Source: CAVUOA01 sp963742955 (GTDB taxonomy: Bacteria; Bacteroidota; Ignavibacteria; Tepidaquicellales; OLB5). Taken from it: 64,000 nt of DNA. The DNA is taken from assembly GCA_963742955.1 (NCBI GenBank), contig CAVUOA010000008.1, positions 558,001 to 622,000 of the forward strand, written 5' to 3'. Of the stretch, positions 18,206 to 27,226 are shown in pieces; the first letter of the stretch is position 1; every line of letters starts with the position of its first letter. The notes below the pieces were generated by a model. That model was given only the letters and a program-made list of their open reading frames with translations, made no database searches and was not told the DNA's origin. The position numbers were made by a program, and so were the translations under genes.

Positions 18206-19678
18206 TCAAAGTTTCACGCAAACATTTTTCGGCTCGGTGAAAAATCGTAGCGCTTCGGTTCCCCCTTCGCGTCCCACGCCGGAGCTTTTCATACCGCCGA
18301 ACGGTGTGCGAAGGTCACGCAGCATCCAGCAGTTTATCCACACGATGCCTGTTTTGATTTCAGCAGCCATTCTGTGCGCGCGTGTTAAATTTTCTGTCCA
18401 TATAATTGAAGCCAGACCGTACTCCGTGCTGTTTGCCATCATCAAAACCTCTTCTTCGGTTTCAAACGGAACGAGTGTAACAACAGGACCGAAAATTTCC
18501 TCCTGATTAGTTCTGCAGTCATATGGCAGTCCTTCTAAAACAGTCGGCTCAATAAACCACCCGTTTTCGCATCTTCCCTCAAGGTGAACCTTGTTTCCTC
18601 CGCAAAGGATTTTACCACCCTCTTTTTGAGCTAAATCTATGTAAAACAATATCTTCTCCATGTGCTGTTTGGAGACAATTGCGCCTAAATCAATATCATC
18701 ATTCATGGGGTCACCGACCTTTAATTTCTTCACTCGTGCAGTAAAATCGTTTTTAAATTTTTCATAAAGCGGTTTTTCAATAAATACTCTTGAGCCGCAG
18801 AGGCAGATTTCACCCTGGTTAGAAAATGACGAGCGGATTGTTGTTTCAAGCATCTCATCATATTTGCCCGCCTGCGCCGAATCTTCGGCAGGCAGGCAGT
18901 CCGCAAAAATTATGTTCGGGTTTTTACCGCCAAGCTCAAGTGAAAGTTTTTTAAACATTGGCGCTGCAATTGATGCAATATCAGCCCCTGTTTTTGTACC
19001 GCCGGTAAATGTTATTGCTGTAATTTTGGGATGAGAAGATATTGCTTTTCCCACCTGCTGACCAAAACCGTGAACAATATTAAACACTCCGGGTGGGAAT
19101 CCTGCTTCATTGCATAATTCGGATAGCATAAAAGCAGTCATTGGTGTTATCTCCGATGGTTTTGCAATTACGCAGTTGCCTGCCGCAAGCGCGGGCGCTA
19201 CTTTCCATGTAAATAAATATAAAGGAAGATTCCACGGTGAAATTGCTCCAACAATTCCTAGCGGAAGCCGAAGCGTATAATTAACAGCTTTATCTTCGGT
19301 GATGTGCGCTTCGCTTGCGAAGCTGATTATTGCGGAGGCGAAGAACTCAAAATTTTTTACAGCGCGGGGTATATCAACACTCTTTGCAAGCCAAACAGGT
19401 TTGCCGTTATCAATGCTTTCGGCAAGAGCAAACTTGTCGAGATTTTTTTCTATCAGCGAAGCAAGCCTGAATAAAATTTTGGAACGTTCTTCAACAGGGG
19501 TAACAATCCATGAAGGAAAAGCTTCTTCTGCAGCTTTGACTGCAAGCTCAACATCACGTTCATCAGAATCGGGAATTAAAGAATATACTTCTCCGGCGGC
19601 GGGGTTATAATTATCGATATAGCTTCCCGAAACAGGTTCACATAGCCTGCCGCCAATAAAGTTTTTTATTTTATCCAA
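18206..19678 (-). CDS. Aldehyde dehydrogenase, 2-aminomuconate/2-hydroxymuconate semialdehyde type
   Basis: The 490-residue enzyme has all aldehyde dehydrogenase landmarks: SPWNLPLYL, TFTGGTKTGADIA for NAD binding, LELGGKNPNI with the general base, the catalytic cysteine in SNQGEICLCGSR, and EEIFGPV. The form GEICLCGSR and the ending PFGGMKSSGVGREGG are those of the muconate-semialdehyde group (XylG, human ALDH8A1). In tryptophan breakdown this enzyme oxidises 2-aminomuconate semialdehyde. That assignment rests on the dioxygenase at the head of the same operon and the RidA gene nearby. It starts nine bases after the small zinc-ribbon gene. Confidence 0.9.
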   Translation of the reverse strand: MDKIKNFIGGRLCEPVSGSYIDNYNPAAGEVYSLIPDSDERDVELAVKAAEEAFPSWIVTPVEERSKILFRLASLIEKNLDKFALAESIDNGKPVWLAKSVDIPRAVKNFEFFASAIISFASEAHITEDKAVNYTLRLPLGIVGAISPWNLPLYLFTWKVAPALAAGNCVIAKPSEITPMTAFMLSELCNEAGFPPGVFNIVHGFGQQVGKAISSHPKITAITFTGGTKTGADIASIAAPMFKKLSLELGGKNPNIIFADCLPAEDSAQAGKYDEMLETTIRSSFSNQGEICLCGSRVFIEKPLYEKFKNDFTARVKKLKVGDPMNDDIDLGAIVSKQHMEKILFYIDLAQKEGGKILCGGNKVHLEGRCENGWFIEPTVLEGLPYDCRTNQEEIFGPVVTLVPFETEEEVLMMANSTEYGLASIIWTENLTRAHRMAAEIKTGIVWINCWMLRDLRTPFGGMKSSGVGREGGTEALRFFTEPKNVCVKL

Positions 19679-19687
19679 AGATGTTTC

Positions 19688-19891
19688 CTAATTCGATTCG
19701 CAGCAGCTGTTAACAACATACTTGCATCTGCTGCACTGGTAATGCCCATGCACCCAAATCAGCACAGTCTCGCGGCTGCAATAAGGACAATATGTTTTCC
19801 CTGCTTGTTTCTTGCCTGTTGCTTTAACAGTTTCTTTTACTGTCTCCGCTTCAGGATTTGGGGTTTGTACATCAAGATAAATCATCTTCAA
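19688..19891 (-). CDS. Small zinc-ribbon protein
   Basis: The 67-residue product holds two CxxC pairs, CPYCSRETVLIWVHGHYQCSRC, forming a zinc ribbon, and a further CC near the end. The first 30 residues are variable. Its start overlaps the end of the DUF4286 gene by 20 bases, and the aldehyde dehydrogenase starts nine bases after its stop, so it is embedded in the operon. Similar small proteins occur next to DUF4286 or transport genes in Bacteroidota, but no function is known to me. Confidence 0.75.
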   Translation of the reverse strand: MKMIYLDVQTPNPEAETVKETVKATGKKQAGKTYCPYCSRETVLIWVHGHYQCSRCKYVVNSCCESN

Positions 19892-20189
19892 TGCTCTCCA
19901 TCACGGTTCTTACCGCTGTAAATTTTTTCCCGTATTTATCTTTATGTTTGGTTTGAAGTATAGCAGCGTGTTCTATCTGGTATCTTTCATAATCCAAAAT
20001 ATCGCCTGCTATATATTGAATACAGTATGTTGTTCCTTCATCCGGTTCAGGAGAAACAATTCTGAACATTTCGGCGCTTAAAAAACATTCTGTATCCATC
20101 ACTTCAGGAATGTGTTCATTCTGAATCCATTTCACCCACTCATCATGGATTGAATCTTCGACATTAATTGTTACGCTGTATAAAATCAT
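19872..20189 (-). CDS. DUF4286 family protein
   Basis: The 105-residue protein begins MILYSVTINVEDSIHDEW and contains KWIQNEHIPEVMDT, the signature of DUF4286, a ferredoxin-like fold (dimeric alpha/beta barrel) family common in Bacteroidota. The function is unknown. It lies 28 bases after the SDR gene and overlaps the zinc-ribbon gene. Its place inside a tryptophan-degradation operon may hint at a role in handling an intermediate, but that is only inference. Confidence 0.83.
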   Translation of the reverse strand: MILYSVTINVEDSIHDEWVKWIQNEHIPEVMDTECFLSAEMFRIVSPEPDEGTTYCIQYIAGDILDYERYQIEHAAILQTKHKDKYGKKFTAVRTVMESIEDDLS

Positions 20190-20217
20190 TTTGGTATAGG
20201 GTTATTCACAAAATTAA

Positions 20218-21005
20218 TCATAAACTTTGTAACCTGCCACCATCTACAGGCAGATTTATTCCGTTAATATACGCCGCAAGCGGTGATGCAAGGAATGCCG
20301 CCGCATAAGCCAGCTCTTCCGGCTCGCCGAATCTGCCCGCGGGAATTTCCTCAAGCCACTGGTTTTCAATCTCTGCTGGGGATTTCCCCGTTTCTTTTGA
20401 ACGCGCTTCGAACAAAGAATAAATTCTCTGGGTTTTTGTTGCGCCCGGGAGTAAATTATTTACCGTTATTCCAAACGGCGCAAGCTCTCTTGAAATTGTT
20501 TTTGCCCACGCAGCTACCGCCCAGCGGATAGTGTTAGATACTCCCAATCCTTTTATTGGCTGTTTTACCGAAGTCGATATAATATTTATTATCCTGCCGT
20601 ATTTTTCTTTCTTCATACCGTCAACTACCGCCTGAACCATTATCTGATTGCATATTAAATGCATGTTAAATGCCTTCAGATATTCATCTGTTCCGGCTTT
20701 ATATGCCTCGCCTGATTTGGGACCCCCGGTATTATTTACCAGGATATGCACTGGCGGATTTTCAGAAACGAAATTTTTTATTTTAATCCGTAGAGCTTCA
20801 GGTTCGGAAAAATCCGCAGCTATAAAATTATGCTTTTGTTCTTTCGATGCGGAAAGTTCCCTAAGACTTCGCGAAGTGATTGTTCATTTCTTGCAACAAG
20901 AGTTACATTTGCGCCGGATGCAGCAAACTGCAGAGCAGTTGCTTTGCCCATGCCCTGTGTGCTTCCGCAGACTATTGCGTTTTTATTTTTAAGTGATACT
21001 TCCAT
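20218..21005 (-). CDS. SDR family oxidoreductase, one frameshift
   Basis: This is a classical short-chain dehydrogenase of about 262 residues in two frames. The N-terminal part has the dinucleotide-binding GSTQGMGKATA and VTLVARNEQSL. The C-terminal part has VNNTGGPKSG and FGITVNNLLPGATKT. The usual catalytic YxxxK is altered: the segment is VSNTIRWAVAAWAKT, so Tyr and Lys are not in their normal place, as in a known divergent SDR subgroup. The frames meet near 20862 if one base is added. The start overlaps the TDO stop (TAATG). Its role in tryptophan breakdown is an inference from context. Confidence 0.84.
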
Positions 21006-22102
21006 TAAATTTGTGTACTGTAATAAAATCCTAATTCTTTTTTCAGCTTTATTGGCAGCTCGGGTAAATTTGAACGTGAAATAAAATATGTTGAAATATT
21101 AAATAAATCGATAAAAACACGGTGATTTTCGACTGTTGACATAAGATAAGAATGTCCCGAGGAGCCCCCTGTTCCGAGCTTAGAGCCAATCATCCTGTGA
21201 ACCATTAGCACATGTCTGTAACGCCATGTGGTAAACAATTCATCCATTTCCAAAATTGAGTTCAGAAGCATAAATGGCATATGGAGAATAGGTTCATCTC
21301 GGTAAAGATTGATAAACAAAGCAGCAAGCATTGATTTCATTGAAAGACGCACAACGCCTTTTTTAAGGAGCTCATTGTATTTATCCTCATTAAAAAGCGC
21401 TTCGAAATTTTCTTTAGTAGCCGCATTTTGTTTCAGCTGGTTTTCTTTCTTCTCATCGCTGAAAGTAAGGTTCTCTGATATCACCTGTCTTTCTTTATCT
21501 AGCATATCTTCAACGGTTGATTTGTACATCTCCCAAAAGCTGAAATCCTCGAAATTCAGAAACGGGGTTCTTTCAAGCCACTTCTGAACAAGCTCGAACA
21601 GCGAGATGTTCTCCATCGATTCAAGTATCAGTTTCCTGTGTTCAACTGAAAGTGTGTTGAAATAATCTGCATTACTATACTGTATGCGGTTTTCGGATTT
21701 AAGCCCGAGCTTGTTTTCAATTAATCTAAACTGGAAACTCTGGAAACCGGATGCAGGAAAAAGAAAATCACGGAAGTCAAGAAAATCAAGCGGAGTCATT
21801 GTTTCAAGCACTCTAAGCTGGTCAATCAGTATTTTTTGGATTTCTCCAATGCGCTGGATTCTTGCTACAGCAACACCGATATTTTTTTCATCGATAACAT
21901 CTTCACGGAACATTTTTGTTACCGAATCAAGCTCGTGTATAATTTGTTTAAACCATAGCTCATATACCTGGTGGACAACAATAAAAAGCATCTCATCGTG
22001 AGCGTGCCTGCCGTACTCATCGCTCTTCAGGCTCTGGCTAGAAAGCAGTTTTGAAAGCTGAAGGTAATCCGAATAATATATCGGGGGATAGAGCTTGTCC
22101 AT
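21005..22102 (-). CDS. kynA: Tryptophan 2,3-dioxygenase
   Basis: The 365-residue protein matches heme-dependent TDO, which opens the indole ring of tryptophan to N-formylkynurenine. Landmarks are YSDYLQLSKLLSSQ, DEMLFIVVHQVYELWFKQI (substrate-site residues) and WRYRHVLMVHRMIG followed by GTGGSSGHSYL, where the histidine of YRH is the expected heme ligand. It heads an apparent operon running TDO, SDR, DUF4286, zinc ribbon, aldehyde dehydrogenase, EVE, with overlaps or gaps of at most 28 bases. No kynurenine monooxygenase, kynureninase or 3-hydroxyanthranilate dioxygenase is in the window, so the middle of the pathway must lie elsewhere. Confidence 0.95.
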   Translation of the reverse strand: MDKLYPPIYYSDYLQLSKLLSSQSLKSDEYGRHAHDEMLFIVVHQVYELWFKQIIHELDSVTKMFREDVIDEKNIGVAVARIQRIGEIQKILIDQLRVLETMTPLDFLDFRDFLFPASGFQSFQFRLIENKLGLKSENRIQYSNADYFNTLSVEHRKLILESMENISLFELVQKWLERTPFLNFEDFSFWEMYKSTVEDMLDKERQVISENLTFSDEKKENQLKQNAATKENFEALFNEDKYNELLKKGVVRLSMKSMLAALFINLYRDEPILHMPFMLLNSILEMDELFTTWRYRHVLMVHRMIGSKLGTGGSSGHSYLMSTVENHRVFIDLFNISTYFISRSNLPELPIKLKKELGFYYSTQI

Positions 22103-22188
22103 GATTACGATAGAAAGTTTTTGTTTTGGATTGGCTGTAAGATAAGGCTAAGAGTTTAATATTGAAAGATAGAACGTAATCTGAATTA

Positions 22189-22221
22189 GGATTCGCCAGA
22201 TTAACAGATTTTAGGATTTTT
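22189..22221. repeat. Copy of the ATTCGCCAGATTAACAGATT repeat
   Basis: The sequence from GGATTCGCCAGATTAACAG onward at 22189 recurs, diverged, at 22692 and, inverted, at 22736-22760. The copies flank the GxxExxY gene on both sides. Confidence 0.6.
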
Positions 22222-22278
22222 AATTTTGGGAGGTTTTATTAGCTTTTCGTGTAATTTATAATTAATTATTTCAAATAA

Positions 22279-22671
22279 ATGAAGGAAAATATAGATGACC
22301 CTTTAACTTACAAAATAATCGGCTGCGCTCAGCGCGTTCATAGTATTTTGGGGAATGGCTTTCAGGAAGTTATTTATCAGAGAGCTCTGGCTATAGAGTT
22401 ACATAAAGCCAATCTGAATTTTCAGCGTGAACTTGAAATGCCGATTTATTATGATGAACAAGAAATAGGTACAAGGAGAGTAGATTTTCTTATTGAAGAT
22501 GAAGTTCTGGCTGAACTCAAAGCCCTTACGGAACTCGAAGATGTTCATTTGGCTCAAGGATTAAATTATCTTGTGGCATACAAACTTGATAAGGGGTTAT
22601 TAATAAACTTTGGGGGAAGAAGTTTACAGGTTAAAAGACTACGGCATCCAAAAAATAGAAAGGTCAATTAA
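22279..22671 (+). CDS. GxxExxY family protein
   Basis: The 130-residue protein contains GNGFQEVIYQRAL, which includes the GxxExxY signature, and a later RRVDFLIEDEVLAELKAL. The D and ExK spacing recalls the PD-(D/E)XK nuclease fold to which this family has been likened. The function is unproven. It starts after an A-rich leader (TTTCAAATAAATG) and is an isolated plus-strand gene between minus-strand operons, bounded on both sides by copies of one repeat. Confidence 0.88.
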   Translation: MKENIDDPLTYKIIGCAQRVHSILGNGFQEVIYQRALAIELHKANLNFQRELEMPIYYDEQEIGTRRVDFLIEDEVLAELKALTELEDVHLAQGLNYLVAYKLDKGLLINFGGRSLQVKRLRHPKNRKVN

Positions 22672-22691
22672 TTATTTCTGTCTAAATTAAA

Positions 22692-22759
22692 ATTCGTCAG
22701 ATTATTGGATTACAGGATTTTAGACAGGGATAATCCAATAATCTGTTAATCCGGCGAAT
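22692..22759. repeat. Long imperfect palindrome between convergent genes
   Basis: ATTCGTCAGATTATTGGATTA (one base over a 20-base core, positions 22692-22712) faces the inverted arm at 22731-22759, which carries an eight-base insertion. It lies between the stops of the GxxExxY and rlmI genes and could block transcription from both sides. Confidence 0.65.
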
Positions 22760-22765
22760 CCAAAT

Positions 22766-23935
22766 TCAGACCGCCTTAAACACAGCAAACTTAAGGTAAG
22801 CTGTTTCTTCCATTGTGGGAAGCCTCGGGTGGTCAAGCGATGCACCGCTTAAATGAATAAGCTGAATTACTCTGCCGGATTTTGCTGATGCTGAATTAAT
22901 GGCTTCAATAAAATCATTTTGTTTAATATGGTGTGAGCACGATGATGTTACAAGAAATCCGCCGCTTTAACAATTTGCAGCGCCAGTTTGTTTAATTTGG
23001 TGTAGCCTTTTAATGCCGTGGGAATACTCTTCCTGCTTTTGGCAAATGCCGGGGGGTCAAGCATAACAACATCAAATTTTTTGTTTTTTGATATACAGCC
23101 TTCGAGGTAATCAAATACATCACTTGAAATAAATTCCGGTTCCCCTTTGAGCCCGTTAAGCTGAAAATTATATTTTGCGTTCTCTATTTCGGATTTAGAT
23201 GAATCAACAAAAGTAACTAATGATGCTCCTGCTTTTGCCGCATGCAGACCGAATCCTCCGGAATTGCAGAAAGCATCAAGAACAGTCTTACCCGAAGTAA
23301 TCTTTTCAATAAATTTCCTGTTATCGCACTGGTCGAAGTAGAAACCTGTCTTTTGTGAATCGGAGAAATTTATTCTGTATTTTATATCGCCGTCATCGAT
23401 AATTTCTTCATTTGGACTGCACCAAGATAAACTTCATCATCCTCAGGAAGTCCTTCCAGCTTACGGAAATACGGTTCATTACGCGTAAAAATGTTTTCTG
23501 CGTGAAATCAGTTTTCAAACATCAACAACAGCTTCTGATATTTTTCTGCATACCGAGTGAATATACCTGAAGCACAAAAGTATTGTTGTATTTATCAATT
23601 ATAAGACCGGGAAGGAAATCGCTTTCGCTGAAAACCAGGCGGTATGAATTACGGTCAGGATAAAATTGTTTTCGGAGTTCATATGCTTGTTTTATTGAAG
23701 CTGCAGCATATTCATGGAAATTGCCATTATATCCGCTTCCAAGCAAACGACAAGCAATCAGAGAATTTTTATTGTAAAACCCGGAGCCAAGAGGTTTTCC
23801 GTTCAACTCAAAAACATCAATAATATCACCGCCGGAAACATCGCCTTCTGTTTTCTGCACTTCATTGCTGAAAACCCATAGATGCCCCGCTCTGATTCTC
23901 TTTTCTTCGTTCTTCTTTAGAAAAAGCTTTGGCAC
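22766..23935 (-). pseudogene. rlmI: 23S rRNA m5C methyltransferase, RlmI/RlmK class, several frameshifts
   Basis: A PUA domain at the N-terminus (KRIRAGHLWVFSNEV) is readable from a GTG start at 23935 to 23522. The methyltransferase domain continues in other frames: SQKTGFYFDQCDNRKFI, VLDAFCNSGGFGLHA (SAM site), MLDPPAFAKSR and LVTSSCSHH with its catalytic cysteine, ending at a TGA at 22766-22768. At least four indels are needed, near 23530, 23505, 23420 and 22965, of both signs. The enzyme methylates a cytosine in 23S rRNA. Every catalytic motif is otherwise preserved, so sequencing error is a serious alternative to pseudogene status. Confidence 0.82.
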
Positions 23936-24321
23936 TATAAATTATCAATAACCTTTTTAAGCTTGCCTGAAACTTCGGCCGCTACATCACCGAGGTTTTC
24001 ATTGCCGACCGATTGCATTGCAACCATCGGGTTAATTGCTGATACCAGCACCGAACCATCAGGTTTTTCCTGCACTATTACATTGCAAGGCAGCATTACT
24101 CCGATGTTTTCTTCAGCCAGAAGCGCTTTATAAGCAAGCGGCGGATTGCAGGCGCCGAGAATTTTGTATTTTCTGAAATCCACATCGAGCTTTTTCTTCA
24201 GTGTCTCTTTAACATCAATTTCAGTCAAAACACCGAATCCTTCTTTCTTAAGCTCTTCAGTTACTTTATTTATTGCATCCTCATATGAAAAATTTACTGT
24301 TTTGCTTGTGTTGTAAGACAT
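23935..24321 (-). CDS. DUF302 domain protein
   Basis: The 128-residue protein is one DUF302 domain, with YEDAINKVTEELKKEGFGVLTEIDVK at the start and LGACNPPLAYKALLAEENIGVMLPCNVIVQE in the middle, the family core. The function is unknown; members often sit near redox or heavy-metal genes. The stop overlaps the rlmI start codon by one base and the aminotransferase gene ends two bases before its start, so these three genes form one transcription unit. Confidence 0.9.
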   Translation of the reverse strand: MSYNTSKTVNFSYEDAINKVTEELKKEGFGVLTEIDVKETLKKKLDVDFRKYKILGACNPPLAYKALLAEENIGVMLPCNVIVQEKPDGSVLVSAINPMVAMQSVGNENLGDVAAEVSGKLKKVIDNL

Positions 24322-24323
24322 AA

Positions 24324-25470
24324 TTATAGCGAGTTTAATTCTTTTGTTAATATATCAACATCATCAAAATTATTATAAATGTGCGGTGAAAGACGCAGAT
24401 AGCCTTCTCTTACCGCAATGTAAATATTTTTTTCTGCCAGCGCCTGCTGAATTTCAGCGTTTCTGGTCTGGTTAACATTTGTAAATATCAATATGTTGGA
24501 ACGGTGCTGGGGATTTGTATCACTTTCAATTCTGTATTTTGATTTATCAAGCAGCTCAATAAACTTATCCTGAATTCCGATGATATGGTTATAAATATTT
24601 TCAATACCCAGCTCCATAAAAAATTTTATTACCTCATTCATACCAATCATTCCCAGCGTATTCAATGTGGAGTTTTCATAAGCCTTCCCGTCAGTCTGAA
24701 AATCAAGCTTGTAGTTCAGGAAATTAGCAAAATCATAATTAACGCTGGTAGTGCCTACATAAGATGGATTTACGTTCTCCCTGTACTTTTTTGATATGTA
24801 CGTGAAGCCCATTCCTGCAGGAGACATGAGCCATTTCTGATTTCCGGTGCTTAAATAATCGATGCTCATGTTCTGTACATCAATGGGACAAATTCCCGTT
24901 GCCTGTATTGCATCTACAACAAGAAATATATTATGCTTGCGGCAAAACTCAGCTATGCTTCTTATGTTATACCTGTATCCGAGGAACTGAACATAGCTTA
25001 TTGTAAAAACCCTGACATCATAATCAAGTAATGACCGTTTGATTACAACTTCATTCACATATCCTTTTGATGACGGGATCATCATCGCATTAACTCTGCC
25101 GAGCTTTTCCTGGTTAAGCCAGGGATAAACCACAGCGGGAAATTCCGAGTCGATGAATGCTACATTGTTGTCATCGGGAGAAAGTTTAATTCCGTTAGCA
25201 AAAATGTTTATTCCATGTGTTGTACTTGTTGTAATAATAATATCTTCTTTATCGGCATTAATCAGCTTTCCGCAGTGTTTCAATCAATTCATTGTGAATA
25301 TCGATATTGAACATGCTTAAGTTTAAATAGTCTTCTGTGAACTTTGTAATAAACTCATTTAATTTTTTTACAACATTAGCAGGGTAAGGTGTATAATGCG
25401 CAGCATCGAAGTAAATAAACTTCTTTAGGAAAGGAAATAATTCTCTAATCTGTTCGTGGTTTTCTAACAT
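24324..25470 (-). CDS. PLP-dependent class V aminotransferase-like enzyme, one frameshift
   Basis: Two frames (25258-25470 and 24324-25283) make one protein of about 380 residues. The N-terminal part has YFDAAHYTPYP, then TTSTTHGINIFANG (phosphate loop), VVDAIQATG and the likely PLP lysine in STGNQKWLMSPAGMGF. This is the fold of cysteine desulfurases and isopenicillin N epimerase-like enzymes. The reaction is unknown. Kynureninase was considered because of the tryptophan operon nearby, but its N-terminal motif is absent. The frames join near 25266 if one base is removed. Confidence 0.8.
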
Positions 25471-25610
25471 AAATTTATAAATAATCTAAAAATCACACAA
25501 AGGCGCAAAGACGCCAAGAAAAAATTTGATAATTTGTATTTTAATCTTATATCTAACTGCAGCTGAACCTCTTTACGCCTGCCTCTGCGAGTAGTGATTC
25601 GCTAATTATC

Positions 25611-25629
25611 CGAGCCCCAAGAGGGCTCG
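25611..25629. repeat. Small hairpin with CTCGACTAC tail
   Basis: CGAGCCC (25611-25617) pairs with GGGCTCG (25623-25629) and is followed by ACTAC. It matches the tail of the hairpin at 12407-12425. It lies 15 bases beyond the lysS stop. Confidence 0.6.
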
Positions 25630-25643
25630 ACTACGGTTTTACT

Positions 25644-27213
25644 TTACCCTAACGGTTTCATTAACGGAAAAAATATAACATCTCTTATATTTGCTGAATT
25701 AGTCAAAAGCATTACAAGCCTGTCGACACCCATACCAACTCCGGTTGTAGGCGGCATTCCGGTTTCGATTGCGTTGATAAAATCTTCGTCAAGCGGGTGG
25801 GTTTCTTCCTCACCGCCTCTGCCGCGCTCTACCTGCTCTTCAAGCAGCTTACGCTGAAGCACAGGGTCATTTAGCTCGCTGTATGAATTGCCCATCTCCC
25901 ATTTGAATGTATACGGCTCAAAACGCTCTGCATATATTACCTGTTCGGGGTCACTTTCCATTTCTTTCAGCTTCTCAGGTGTGTATTCACGCAGCGGCTT
26001 GCAAAGCGGAGTTGTATCAAGCGGATGCTCTATTAAAAAAACCGGCTGAATTAAATCTTCTTCACATGTTTCTTCGAACAGGTTTGCGACTACAAGTCCT
26101 TTACTGTGCGCAAGCTTGGGGTCAAACTCGATATTGTTCTTTTCCATATAACCGATTATCTCGGCTTTAGTCATGTTCATAACATCAAGTCCTGTTTTTG
26201 CTTTGATAGCATCAACCATTTTAAGCCGTTTCCACGGGCGCTTGAAATCGAGTTCTACACCCTGGTAATTAACTTTGGTTGTTCCGTTAGCATCGATGCA
26301 TGCCTGCTCAACTACTTCCTCAAATAAATTCATACTGTCGAAATAATCGCCGTAAGCCTGGTACCACTCCACCTGAGTAAACTCAGGGATTATGTGTTCT
26401 GTCAATTCCCTCGTTACGGAAGTCACGCACAAACTCATATACGCGGCTGAACCCGCCCACAATAAGCCGTTTTAGAAACAATTCATTCGATATTCTGAGA
26501 TATAATTTCAAATCAAGCGCTTTGTGGAAGGTCTCAAACGGACGCGCATTGGCGCCGCCGTAGATTGTCTGCAAAGTGGGAGTTTCAACTTCAAAGAAAT
26601 TGTGATTTTCGAGAGTTCTTCTTATTGATTGAATTATTTTGGTGCGCTTTATGAATGTTTCTTTTACATTTTCGTTTACAACCAAATCAATATATCTCTG
26701 CCTGTAGCGCAGCTCAACATCAGCAAATGCATCATGTATTATTTTTTCGCCTGATTCGGTTACTTCTTCTTTTACAACAGGCAGCGGGTTAATTGTTTTG
26801 CACAGAAGCTCAAACGATGTTGCATGAATAGATATCTCGCCCATCTTTGTTCTGAAGACAAAACCTTTCACACCGATAATATCACCGATATCAAGCAGCT
26901 TGAATACTTTGTACAAATCCTCGCCAACATCATTTTGCCTTATATAAATCTGAATCCTACCTCTATCATCTTTAATATTGCAGAAGCTTGCCTTACCCAT
27001 ACGGCGGATTGACATAATACGTCCCGCAACGGCAACGGTAACCTGTTTTCGCTGTTCTGCCTCATCTTCATTTGCAGGGTCTGTGAAATTAGCAAGAACC
27101 TCCGCTGAATTGGTTGTAACATCAAACTTATAGGGATAGGGATTTATACCCAGCTTCCCTGATTTGTTGAGTTCTTCTAATCGTCTTTTAATTAATTCGT
27201 TTTGTTCGGTCAA
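25644..27213 (-). CDS. lysS: Lysine--tRNA ligase, class II, one frameshift
   Basis: Two frames (26383-27213 and 25644-26462) make a 520-residue class II lysyl-tRNA synthetase. The N-terminal OB fold binds the anticodon (VAGRIMSIRRMGKASF). Motif 2 lies in FRNEGIDRTHNPEFTQVEWYQ and motif 3 in TGVGMGVDRLVMLL. The enzyme charges tRNA-Lys and is essential, so a true break would be lethal unless a second copy exists. The frames join when one base is removed from the GGG run at 26386-26388, which makes assembly error likely. It lies 13 bases downstream of the next gene on the same strand... on the minus strand, the YCF48-type gene follows it upstream. Confidence 0.92.
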
Positions 27214-27226
27214 AAAATGTAACTCC

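Noticed and set aside
24324..25470. Class V aminotransferase as kynureninase
   Set aside because: The N-terminal and phosphate-binding motifs of kynureninase are not seen; it fits cysteine-desulfurase-like enzymes better.
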